Assembly: GCA_035527715.1 (NCBI GenBank)
Contig: DATKZY010000177.1
Location: 1 to 16,757, forward strand
Source: DSUN01 sp035527715
GTDB lineage: Bacteria > Planctomycetota > PUPC01 > DSUN01
Direction of reading: 5' to 3'
Length of the DNA stretch: 16,757 nt
Shown here: positions 6,372-13,025 of the stretch, piece after piece
Layout: every line of letters begins with the position of its first letter
How positions within the stretch are numbered: the stretch's first letter is position 1
Notes under the pieces: generated by a model
The model's database searches: none
What the model saw: only the letters and a program-made list of their open reading frames with translations
Told to the model about the DNA's origin: nothing
Position numbers and translations under genes: made by a program

Positions 6372-8791
6372 GCCAGCATCCCCCGCTTGCGGAACCACCA
6401 CTCGCTGCACACCAGCCCCAGGAAGATGACGACGATCAGCGGGGCATCGAACACGGGGTCCTGGACCTCCGTGGTGATCTCCTGGGCGACGGACTGGATG
6501 TGGCCGGGCAAGCGCTCGACCTCGTCGAGGCGGAGGAAGGCCCCGCGCGTCGCCTCGGCCACCTCGCGCAGCGTCCGCGAGTCCATCGTCGGGTGCTGGA
6601 ACTCCGTGTCGGGCAAGTGCACGTCGAAGCTCTGGGACTCCTGCTCGGGGCCGAGTGCGACGGAGAGGACGGTGCTGCCGGGCCGGCTGGCGACGAAGGA
6701 GCCCTCGAAGATCCCCTGCCCCTGGCGGCTGGGGAGCAGGCGCACGGCCTGGGCCGGCGCCCCCGGGGCCTCGAGCTTGGCCTCGACGCTCTCGGCCTGG
6801 AGCGGGCGGAAGGCGTCGTCGAGGCACTGGGCCTGCACGACCACGCGCTCGCCCAGGGCGTAGGAGCGCTTGTCGGTCGCCAGTTGGATGCGGCGGCTGC
6901 CGCCGAGGATGCGGTAGGAGCCGACGTAGTTGATCGCCTGGACCCAGAAGCGGCCGAAATGCACGTCGCCCACCCAGAAGCGCCAGCGCCAGGTGCCGTC
7001 GAGGCCGCAGTAGAGGGTGCGCCCGGGGTCGTAGCGCCCCGCGACGACGAGCGGCATCGGGCCCCGATCGTCGCGGTCGTAGGGATGCTCGGCCAGCACC
7101 ACGCTGCCCGGCTTCGCACGCGACACGGGATGATACCAGTACGCGCCGGGGAAGCTCTCCCACGTCTTCTGGCTCTCCTCCGGCGTGTCGGCAAGCTGGC
7201 TGATGCCGTGGAGGCGCCCCTGCTCGGTGAGGCGGACGCGGAACGCCTCCTTGAGCGCGCGGGTGGCCAACAGGTCGCCCGCGCCGGCCGCGCCGCCCAG
7301 GGCGACAGGCAGCAGCTCCTCGACGGGCGTGCCCTTCCAGACCTCTGGCGGGTGAAACGTGCCGGCGACGAAGACGAATCCGCCCCCGAACTGGCCGACG
7401 AAGGCCCGCAGGTCCGCCAGTTGCTCGGGGCGGAACATCGCGGGATCCACGTCGCTGAAGACCAGCACGTCGAAGTCGAACAGCTCCTGCCGCGTCTCCG
7501 GGTAGTGCGTGATCCGCCGGCTGCCCTCCTGCACGAAATCCGAGTCCGCCGTCTGGAGCCAGCAGCTCAGCAGGATGCTCTTGTCCACCACCAGCGCGTT
7601 CTTGAGGAAGCGGTAGAAGTAGCTCGGCTGCCCCGCGACGAAGAGCACCTTGGTCCGCGCGTCCTTGACCGTGAGGACGTGGCGGGCAGCGTTGTTCTCG
7701 GTGCTCAACTCGCCCGGCTCGGCGGGCACCTCGACGGTGAAGCGGAAGGTTCCCGCCGTCTCCGGCGTGTAGCGGATGGGCACGGTCTGCGGGCCGTCGC
7801 CCTCGAGGCGCGCCCGGGCCGTCTTCACCAGCTTGCCGTCGGCCTTCAGCAACACGTCTACCTCGCCCGTGAATCCCTTGGCGGCGACGACGGCGCTGAA
7901 GGTCACCTGGTCGTCCTTCTTCGCCACGGTGGGGGCGAGGATTCGCACGACCTCGATGTCCTTGCCCTCCTCGACGGCGCCGACGCCGATGGCGAAGACG
8001 GGGAACCCCTCGCCGTGGATGGCCGCGAGGCGGCGGGCGGTCTCGACCACCGTGGGGTCCACGTCGTGGGTCCGCCCGTCGGTGAAGACGATGGCGGCGG
8101 CGATGCGGTGGCCGCGCAGGCCCTCCGCCATCTCGCGCAGCCCGGAGCCGAGGAGCGTCCTGTCGCCCTGCGGCACCACGAGCGCATTCGGAGTGCGGGC
8201 TTCAGCCCGTTCCTCCCCGATACGGCCTGAAGGCCGCACTCCCAACTTCCACGCCTGGGCGTCCACGCCCCGCACGTCGTTGGCGAACGTGGCGACCCGC
8301 AGCTTGCAGGAGCGGCCGATACGGTCGAGGAGGTCGAGCGACGGGCTGGCGAGGACGCGGTTCACCAGGTCGGCGCGACTCAGCTCGTCGAGTTGCGCGT
8401 CGTCCACGCCGGCCAGCCGGGCCAGGGTGCGGCGCATCGTCGGGTCCCCGTAGTGGTCGCGCAGGCGCATCGAGAGCGAGTCGTCGAGGAGAGCCACCAC
8501 GTAGGCCTCCTTGAACTCGCTCTTCTCCACGGCCAGGATCGGCTTGAAGAGCACCAGCACCACCAGGGCGAGAAGCAGGCACCGCAGGATGGCGAGGGCG
8601 ATCTTGCGCCGGGGCGTCGCCGTGCCCTTCTCGTGACGGTAGAGCCACGCCACGAGCCACACGGCGGCGACGGCGAACACGAGAATCACCCAGGTGGGCC
8701 AGAGGTTGGCGAACTTCAGGCGCACGCCCGTCCCTTCCGCGATCTCGCCGCGGTCTATGCCCAGCAGCCAACTCAGAGCCGAACGCCACAC
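6368..8791 (-). CDS. Membrane VWA-domain protein with GATase-like domain
   Basis: The product is 807 aa. The GTG at 8791 has GGAGG 9 nt upstream. Membrane helices lie at about 31-50 and 63-86, with a third near the C-terminus (PLIVVIFLGLVCSEWWF, then RKRG). The VWA domain runs from about 98 to 275. A complete DxSxS MIDAS motif (DDSLS, 103-107) is present, and the later TDGRTHD (237-243) supplies the further acidic residue. Residues 290-375 form a beta-sandwich. Residues about 380-500 (VLFVAGQPSYFYRFLKNAL ... FDVLVFSDVDP ... GGGFVFVAG) match the class I glutamine amidotransferase-like fold seen in such proteins, but I see no nucleophilic cysteine. It is likely a metal-dependent adhesion or assembly protein at the membrane and is first in the operon. 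Residues 184-201 derive from an inserted palindrome. Confidence 0.85.
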   Translation of the reverse strand: MWRSALSWLLGIDRGEIAEGTGVRLKFANLWPTWVILVFAVAAVWLVAWLYRHEKGTATPRRKIALAILRCLLLALVVLVLFKPILAVEKSEFKEAYVVALLDDSLSMRLRDHYGDPTMRRTLARLAGVDDAQLDELSRADLVNRVLASPSLDLLDRIGRSCKLRVATFANDVRGVDAQAWKLGVRPSGRIGEERAEARTPNALVVPQGDRTLLGSGLREMAEGLRGHRIAAAIVFTDGRTHDVDPTVVETARRLAAIHGEGFPVFAIGVGAVEEGKDIEVVRILAPTVAKKDDQVTFSAVVAAKGFTGEVDVLLKADGKLVKTARARLEGDGPQTVPIRYTPETAGTFRFTVEVPAEPGELSTENNAARHVLTVKDARTKVLFVAGQPSYFYRFLKNALVVDKSILLSCWLQTADSDFVQEGSRRITHYPETRQELFDFDVLVFSDVDPAMFRPEQLADLRAFVGQFGGGFVFVAGTFHPPEVWKGTPVEELLPVALGGAAGAGDLLATRALKEAFRVRLTEQGRLHGISQLADTPEESQKTWESFPGAYWYHPVSRAKPGSVVLAEHPYDRDDRGPMPLVVAGRYDPGRTLYCGLDGTWRWRFWVGDVHFGRFWVQAINYVGSYRILGGSRRIQLATDKRSYALGERVVVQAQCLDDAFRPLQAESVEAKLEAPGAPAQAVRLLPSRQGQGIFEGSFVASRPGSTVLSVALGPEQESQSFDVHLPDTEFQHPTMDSRTLREVAEATRGAFLRLDEVERLPGHIQSVAQEITTEVQDPVFDAPLIVVIFLGLVCSEWWFRKRGMLA
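8190..8242. repeat. Palindromic repeat embedded in the VWA coding sequence
   Basis: GGAGTGCGG (8190-8198) is a perfect inverted copy of CCGCACTCC (8234-8242). Between them lie two smaller hairpins, GGGC-TTCA-GCCC and GGCC-TGAA-GGCC, so the element can form either a cloverleaf or one long stem. It is read in frame as residues 184-201 of the VWA protein, a Gly/Arg/Glu-rich patch (GVRPSGRIGEERAEARTP) unlike its surroundings. From memory this sequence type is dispersed in many copies in planctomycete-like genomes. Copy number here was not tested. Confidence 0.8.
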
Positions 8792-8836
8792 GGTCGCTAA
8801 CCTCCAGTCGCAAGGGTGCTTACGCCAGATACCATG

Positions 8837-8865
8837 AATATAAGGTTCTCGGCGCGGGAGGTCAA
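8837..8865 (-). promoter_or_regulatory. Sigma70-like promoter of the VWA operon
   Basis: On the minus strand TTGACC (8865-8860) and TATATT (8842-8837) are separated by 17 nt. They match the consensus at 5 of 6 and 5 of 6 positions. The predicted start would leave a leader of about 40 nt before the GTG at 8791. Confidence 0.6.
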
Positions 8866-8883
8866 GTGTCTTCCCGACTTGAC
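8861..8883. promoter_or_regulatory. Dyad between divergent promoters, possible operator
   Basis: GTCAAGT (8861-8867) and ACTTGAC (8877-8883) form a perfect 7-bp inverted repeat with a 9-nt spacer. Each arm contains most of the -35 element of one of the two divergent promoters. It could bind a shared regulator. It could also simply reflect two facing TTGAC hexamers. Confidence 0.4.
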
Positions 8884-8906
8884 GCCGGACTGCTCCTGCG
8901 CATAAT
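8879..8906 (+). promoter_or_regulatory. Sigma70-like promoter of the yjbQ/oxidoreductase unit
   Basis: TTGACG (8879-8884) and CATAAT (8901-8906) are spaced by 16 nt. The leader would be about 50 nt and ends in AGGAG just before the YjbQ-family start. Confidence 0.6.
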
Positions 8907-8963
8907 CCCTCGTAGGGTTAGTCGCAGTGCGGCCCCCGCCGGTTCCCTGGTGCGAGAGGAGCG

Positions 8964-9380
8964 ATGATGAAAGCGGCGACGGAGTACCTCTGGTTCACCA
9001 CCCGCAAGCCCCGCGAGTACATCAACATCACCGACAAGGTGGAGGCCGTGGTCCGCACGAGCGGCATCCAGGAGGGGATGGTCCTCGTGTCGGCCATGCA
9101 CATCACCGCAGGCGTCTACGTCAACGACGCCGAGAGCGGCCTGATCCAGGACATTGATGACTGGCTCGAGACGCTGGCGCCCAAGGGGCCGGACTACCGC
9201 CACCACCGCACGGGCGAGAGCAACGGCGACGCCCATCTCAAGAGCCTGCTCATCCACCACGAGGTCATCGTGCCCATCACGGGCGGGCGGCTCGACCTCG
9301 GCCCCTGGCAGCAAGTCTACTACGCCGAGTTCGACGGCCAGCGCCGCAAGCGCCTCGTCATCAAGGCAATTGGGGAGTGA
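8964..9380 (+). CDS. yjbQ: YjbQ/UPF0047 family protein
   Basis: The product is 138 aa, the usual size for this family. Two consecutive ATGs (8964 and 8967) follow AGGAG at 8957-8961. The second has the better spacing, so the protein may begin at Met2. Family marks are AMHITAGVYVNDAESG (44-59, the HTSA...ND...E segment), HHRTGESNGDAHLKS (80-94, conserved His81 and His91) and GRLDLGPWQQVYYAEFDG (108-125). The trimeric fold is known, and weak thiamine-phosphate synthase activity has been reported for members, but the physiological role is unsettled. It is a soluble cytoplasmic protein. The oxidoreductase follows immediately, so the two are probably co-expressed. Confidence 0.9.
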   Translation: MMKAATEYLWFTTRKPREYINITDKVEAVVRTSGIQEGMVLVSAMHITAGVYVNDAESGLIQDIDDWLETLAPKGPDYRHHRTGESNGDAHLKSLLIHHEVIVPITGGRLDLGPWQQVYYAEFDGQRRKRLVIKAIGE

Positions 9381-9385
9381 CACGC

Positions 9386-10633
9386 ATGGTTCGCCTCGCC
9401 CTCGTCGGCTTCGGCGGCTACGGCTGGGGCCTCGTTCAGGTGATCAACCAGGTGGCGGAGCGGGTCGGCTGCCGCCTGGTCGCCGCGGCCGATGCCCATC
9501 TCCCCGTCCTCGGGGAGAAAGCCGATGCGCTGGCGCGTGCCGGCGTGGCGCTGTTCGACGACGCGCTGGCGATGTTCGACGCCCTCAGCGGGAAGTGCGA
9601 CGCCGTCTACATTGCCACGGGCATCCCGTCGCACGCCCCGCTCACCATCGCCGCCGCGCAGGCCGGCTACCACGTCCACCTCGAGAAGCCCCCCGCGGCA
9701 ACGGTCCAGGAGGTGGATGCAATGCTTGCCGCCCTCGACGCGGCCGGCCGCTGCTGCATCGTCGGCTTCCAGGCCCTGCACGACGCCGACATCCGCTTCG
9801 TCAAGGAGCGGGTCGTCGCGGGCCGCCTCGGGCGGGTCAAGACCCTGGTCTGCCACGCCGGCTGGCCGCGGAACCGCGCCTACTACACGCGCAACGAGTG
9901 GGCGGGGAGGCTCCGCGTGGGCGATGCCTGGGTGCTCGACGGCCCCGCGATGAACGCCCTTGCGCACCAGGTCACCAACATGCTTTTCCTCGCCTCCCCT
10001 GAGCCGGGGCGGCTGGCCACGCCGACGGCCGTCCGAGCCGAGCTCTACGCGGCCGGCGACGCGGAATCCCACGACACTGCGGCCATCGAGATTCACACGG
10101 CCGAAGGCCCCATGTGCCTCTTCCTCGCGAGCCACTGCTCCGAGACCAACTTCGGCCCCGTCATCGAACTCGATGCCGAACGCGGCCACGTCCATTGGAC
10201 TATGCGCGAGGGAGCCAGGATTGTGCTGGCCGATGGCACGGAGGAGACGTGTCCCGCCTCCGATGGGCGCGCCGAAATGATCGGCAACCTCGTCGAGGCC
10301 GTGCGCCGCAACGACGGCTCCGTTCTCCGCTGCCCGCTGTCGGAGACCCGCAAGTTCGTCCTCGCCCTCGACGGTGCCCACGAGAGCAGCGGGCGGATCC
10401 ACCGCATCGGCCTGGAGCATGTCCGCAAGGTGGGGGAGGGCGCCGAGGCCCGCACCATCGTTCCCGGCCTGGACGCCCTGCTTGTGCAGGCGGCTCGAGG
10501 GAAGTGCCTGTTCGGCGAGCTCCCCGAGGCTCCGGCTTGGGCGACCCCCTGTGGCGCGTTCGACGTTGCTGAGTACCGCTGCTTCCCGAGACGGTTCGCC
10601 GGGGGAGCGGCCAGGGAGGGGGCACAACGGTGA
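9386..10633 (+). CDS. Gfo/Idh/MocA family NAD(P)-dependent oxidoreductase
   Basis: The product is 415 aa. The ATG at 9386 is preceded by GGGGAG at 8-nt spacing. An in-frame GTG at 9377 overlaps the YjbQ stop as GTGA and would add three residues. The N-terminal Rossmann fold has VGFGGYG (7-13, GxGxxG) and the family signature HLEKPPAATVQEVDAML (98-114). The C-terminal substrate domain carries LDGPAMNALAHQ with Asp185 and His194, positioned like the catalytic D...H of the family. Members oxidise or reduce sugars, inositols and related polyols. The substrate cannot be told from sequence. It is cytoplasmic. Its length is slightly above the family norm. Confidence 0.9.
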   Translation: MVRLALVGFGGYGWGLVQVINQVAERVGCRLVAAADAHLPVLGEKADALARAGVALFDDALAMFDALSGKCDAVYIATGIPSHAPLTIAAAQAGYHVHLEKPPAATVQEVDAMLAALDAAGRCCIVGFQALHDADIRFVKERVVAGRLGRVKTLVCHAGWPRNRAYYTRNEWAGRLRVGDAWVLDGPAMNALAHQVTNMLFLASPEPGRLATPTAVRAELYAAGDAESHDTAAIEIHTAEGPMCLFLASHCSETNFGPVIELDAERGHVHWTMREGARIVLADGTEETCPASDGRAEMIGNLVEAVRRNDGSVLRCPLSETRKFVLALDGAHESSGRIHRIGLEHVRKVGEGAEARTIVPGLDALLVQAARGKCLFGELPEAPAWATPCGAFDVAEYRCFPRRFAGGAAREGAQR

Positions 10634-10660
10634 GAGACTCTGAGCAACACTGAGCCGTAC

Positions 10661-10690
10661 TTGACAGAGAGGCGGCGGAGCGCTAATGAT
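10661..10690 (+). promoter_or_regulatory. Putative promoter of the methyltransferase/corrinoid unit
   Basis: A perfect TTGACA (10661-10666) lies 18 nt before AATGAT (10685-10690, 4 of 6). GCTAAT with 15-nt spacing is an alternative -10. The 107-nt gap after the oxidoreductase fits an independent transcription start. The -10 is weak. Confidence 0.45.
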
Positions 10691-10740
10691 GGCTCGTGCA
10701 GGATGGTGCCCCGCTCGGACCTGAGCAAAGGATGAGTCGC

Positions 10741-11943
10741 ATGTCAGAAGAGATGGAAAGGCTGTATCAGAAGCGGATGAGCCGCTACGTGGCGGCGATG
10801 AAGAAGGAGAAGCCGGACCGCGTGCCCATCCGCCCCTTCGCCGCCGAGTTCGCCGCAAAATACGCCGGCTACGACAATCAGGAAGTCACGCACGATGTGG
10901 ACATGGCGTTCGACGCCATCCTGGAGTGCGCGCGCCACTTCGACTGGGACGCCACGGTGGGCAACATGGTCTACGTGTGGACGGGGCTGACGGAGGCGGC
11001 GGGCCTGAACTACTACGCGATCCCCGGCATAGACAAGCCGCCGAGCGACGCCTTCCAATACGTCGAGCCGCCCGACGAGGAGTCGGCCTTCATGAAGGCC
11101 GACGAGTACGACGAGTTCATCGCCGACCCCACGGGCTTCATCGCCAACGTGTGGATGCCGCGGGCCAACCGGTACGCCGTCGCGCCCGGCGAGCCGAACA
11201 CGGCGAAGAACAACCTCTCGTGGCTCAAGGGCGGGATGGCGATGCTCCACTACTTCAACAAGTTCGGCGCCCAGATCGGCCGCATGCGAGCCGAGACGGG
11301 CACGGTGCACGCCATCGCGGGGTGCCTGAAGGCGCCGTTCGACATCCTGGCCGACAAGTTCCGCGGCTTCCGCCAGCTGTGCGCCGACATTCATCGCCAG
11401 CCCAAGAAAGTCCTCGCGGCGTGCGAGGCGCTTCGCCCCCACATGTACTTCAACGCCGTCGCCGGCGCCGACCCGACGAAGACCGTGCCCATCGCGATCT
11501 GGCTCCATCGCGGCTGCACGCCGTTCCTGTCGCCCAAGCAGTTCGAGACCTTTTTCTGGCCCACCTGCAAGAAGATCGTCGAAGACCTGAACGCCGAGGG
11601 GCGCCAGGTGCTCTGGTATGCGGAGGGCGACTGGAATCCGAACCTGAAGTACATCGCCGAGCTGCCCGCCAAGAGCATCGTCTACCACGTGGACCGCGCC
11701 GACCCGTTCGAGGTGTACGAGAAGGTCGGGCACAAGTTCGCCATCAGCGGCGGCATCCCGAACGACCTCCTCGCCTACGGCACGCCCGACGAGGTCCGCG
11801 CCCGCTGCAAAGAGGTCATTGACCGCGTGGGCAAGAACGGCGGGTACATCATGGACGCCGGCGCCATCATGCAGGACGATTCGACCATCGAGAACGTCAA
11901 GGCTATGACCGAATTCACCGTCGAATACGGCGTCTACCGATAA
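10741..11943 (+). CDS. URO-D family corrinoid-dependent methyltransferase
   Basis: The product is 400 aa. The ATG at 10741 has AAGGA 8 nt upstream. In-frame ATG 10732 and GTG 10696 are possible but less well placed. The fold is uroporphyrinogen-decarboxylase type: PDRVPIRPFAAEF (25-37) starts the barrel, then WLHRGCTPFLSPKQFETFFW (254-273), WYAEGDWNPNL (292-302), HVDRADPFEVYEK (316-328) and GGIPNDLLAYGTPDEV (337-352). True HemE enzymes lack this pattern and do not sit beside a corrinoid gene. Such proteins (compare MtaA, MtbA, CmuA and O-demethylase MtI/MtII components) move methyl groups between a substrate, a B12 protein and a thiol or folate. The HxCG zinc segment of MtaA/MtbA reads YAEG here. 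The substrate is unknown. Confidence 0.85.
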   Translation: MSEEMERLYQKRMSRYVAAMKKEKPDRVPIRPFAAEFAAKYAGYDNQEVTHDVDMAFDAILECARHFDWDATVGNMVYVWTGLTEAAGLNYYAIPGIDKPPSDAFQYVEPPDEESAFMKADEYDEFIADPTGFIANVWMPRANRYAVAPGEPNTAKNNLSWLKGGMAMLHYFNKFGAQIGRMRAETGTVHAIAGCLKAPFDILADKFRGFRQLCADIHRQPKKVLAACEALRPHMYFNAVAGADPTKTVPIAIWLHRGCTPFLSPKQFETFFWPTCKKIVEDLNAEGRQVLWYAEGDWNPNLKYIAELPAKSIVYHVDRADPFEVYEKVGHKFAISGGIPNDLLAYGTPDEVRARCKEVIDRVGKNGGYIMDAGAIMQDDSTIENVKAMTEFTVEYGVYR

Positions 11944-11960
11944 ACTAAGGAGGTCTCTCG

Positions 11961-12134
11961 ATGCCCGCGAAGAAAGCGAAGAAGGCTATCAAGCCCGGCG
12001 TGTGCTTCCCCTGGGAGGAGAAGGTGAAGGAGTATCCCGTGATCCTGGGCGACCCGAAGCTCGTCCAGAAATCCTGGGAAGAACTCGACAGCCTGGCCTA
12101 TCTGTACCTCTGGTTCTGCATCATGCAGTCGTAG
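11961..12134 (+). CDS. Small protein of the methyltransferase operon, 57 aa, unknown
   Basis: AAGGAGG lies 7 nt before the ATG, an ideal Shine-Dalgarno sequence, 17 nt after the methyltransferase stop. The stop is TAG at 12132-12134. The protein starts with a basic, Lys-rich stretch (MPAKKAKKAIKPG), continues CFPWEEKVKEYPVILGDPK (15-33), and ends in an aromatic segment (WEELDSLAYLYLWFCIMQS, 39-57) with Cys15 and Cys53. Codon use matches the neighbours (mostly G/C third bases). The closing segment is too short and too charged at its start to be a confident membrane helix. I recognise no family. Position suggests a subunit or accessory of the methyltransferase/corrinoid pair. A remnant of a longer gene truncated near the downstream repeat is an alternative. 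Confidence 0.65.
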   Translation: MPAKKAKKAIKPGVCFPWEEKVKEYPVILGDPKLVQKSWEELDSLAYLYLWFCIMQS

Positions 12135-12180
12135 GGCCTCGTGGGACTAGGACGATGAGCCGAGAACGCACTCGACCCTC

Positions 12181-12305
12181 TGTCATTCTGAGCGAAGCGA
12201 AGAATCCTTCGGAGCGGGCACTCCCGACCCCTTGGGGGGCCTCGATGGATCAAGGGGAGCGCCCTGAGAGATTCTTCGCTCCGTTTCACTGCGCTCAGAA
12301 TGACA
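12181..12305. repeat. MITE-like inverted repeat between operon genes
   Basis: TGTCATTCTGAGCG (12181-12194) and CGCTCAGAATGACA (12292-12305) are perfect 14-nt terminal inverted repeats. A second inner pair, AGCGAAGAATC (12196-12206) and GATTCTTCGCT (12270-12280), is also perfect. The centre is GC-rich and partly palindromic. The 125-nt element has no protein of its own. I recall related elements dispersed across many uncultured bacterial genomes. In the transcript it would fold into a long stem between the 57-aa gene and the corrinoid gene. The flanks 12135-12180 and 12306-12360 show nothing else. Confidence 0.85.
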
Positions 12306-12366
12306 CGTTACTCGGGCTTTGCGGCGTTGACATTGATCCTGTTGCCAGGTAGAAGGAGACCTTCGA

Positions 12367-13011
12367 ATGGCCAAGCCGGGCGCGATAGCCAAGGCGATGA
12401 GCGCCTTGAAGGAAGACCAGCTCAAAGCCCTCATCGGGAAGGCGGTAAAGGCCAAAGTGCCGGCAGCTGACATCGTGGCCGAGTGCCGGGCCGGCCTGGG
12501 CGAGGTCGGCGAACGCTTCAACACCGGCGAATACTTCATCTCCGAGCTGATGTACGCCGGGGAGATTATGAAGGACGTGATGGCCCAGCTCACGCCCTTG
12601 CTGAAGAAAGGCCCGAAGCCCAAGGCCAAGGCGGGGGCGAAGCACATCGTCGTCGGCACCGTGCGCGGCGACATCCACGACATCGGCAAGGACATCGTGG
12701 TGCTGATGCTGCGGGGCGCCGGCTACGAGGTCACCGACCTGGGCGTGGACGTGAAGCCTGAGCAATTCGTCGCCGCGGTGAAGAAGTGCAAGGCGTTCAT
12801 GATCGGGATGAGCGTCTTCCTCACCACCTGCTGCAAGGCGCTGGAGGAAACGGCCGCGGCGCTCAAGAAGGCGGGCCTGCGCGACGGGGTGAAGATCATG
12901 ATCGGCGGCGCCGCGGCCAGCGACATGGTGTCCGAGCGCACCGGCTGCGACAGCTACGGCGCCACCGCCGTGGACGCCGTGACCCTTGCCCACGCCGCGG
13001 CGGGGAAGTGA
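12367..13011 (+). CDS. Corrinoid (B12)-binding methyl carrier protein
   Basis: The product is 214 aa, typical for MtaC/MtbC/MttC-type carriers. The ATG is preceded by AAGGAG at 8-nt spacing. Residues 1-85 are the four-helix cap domain (for example LGEVGERFNTGEYFISELMY, 44-63). A linker rich in Lys/Pro follows, then the Rossmann B12 domain with GDIHDIGKDIV (101-111). His104 of this DxHxxG motif is the lower cobalt ligand. SVFLTTCCKALE (149-160) and IGGAAAS (179-185) complete the corrinoid pocket. It carries the methyl group as methyl-cob(III)alamin between two methyltransferases. The URO-D protein upstream is the obvious partner. The second methyltransferase and the reductive activator are not in the window. 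Confidence 0.93.
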   Translation: MAKPGAIAKAMSALKEDQLKALIGKAVKAKVPAADIVAECRAGLGEVGERFNTGEYFISELMYAGEIMKDVMAQLTPLLKKGPKPKAKAGAKHIVVGTVRGDIHDIGKDIVVLMLRGAGYEVTDLGVDVKPEQFVAAVKKCKAFMIGMSVFLTTCCKALEETAAALKKAGLRDGVKIMIGGAAASDMVSERTGCDSYGATAVDAVTLAHAAAGK

Positions 13012-13025
13012 GAGGGGGGCTCACT
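13007..13025. terminator. Hairpin joining two convergent stop codons
   Basis: AGTGAG (13007-13012) and CTCACT (13020-13025) form a perfect 6-bp stem with a 7-nt G-rich loop. The TGA of the corrinoid gene and the TGA of the opposite TPP-enzyme gene pair with each other. No T-run flanks it, so it may be a weak bidirectional terminator or coincidental. Confidence 0.3.

Noticed and set aside
6372..7163. Upstream extension of the toroid gene frame (264 further codons)
   Set aside because: The extension overlaps the VWA coding sequence in another phase and is Arg/Pro-rich. The GTG at 6371 with a GTGA overlap and signal peptide is a far better start.
6500..8230. A + strand frame of 576 codons opposite the VWA gene
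   Set aside because: It has no domain signal, and its end falls inside the inserted palindrome. The minus frame has an intact MIDAS.
10741..11943. HemE (uroporphyrinogen decarboxylase of heme synthesis)
   Set aside because: The sequence pattern and the neighbouring corrinoid protein fit the methyltransferase branch of the fold. No other heme gene is nearby.
12098..12695. Minus-strand frames reading through the 12181-12305 repeat
   Set aside because: They translate the inverted repeat and the antisense of the corrinoid gene. Such repeat-derived peptides are a known source of false predictions.
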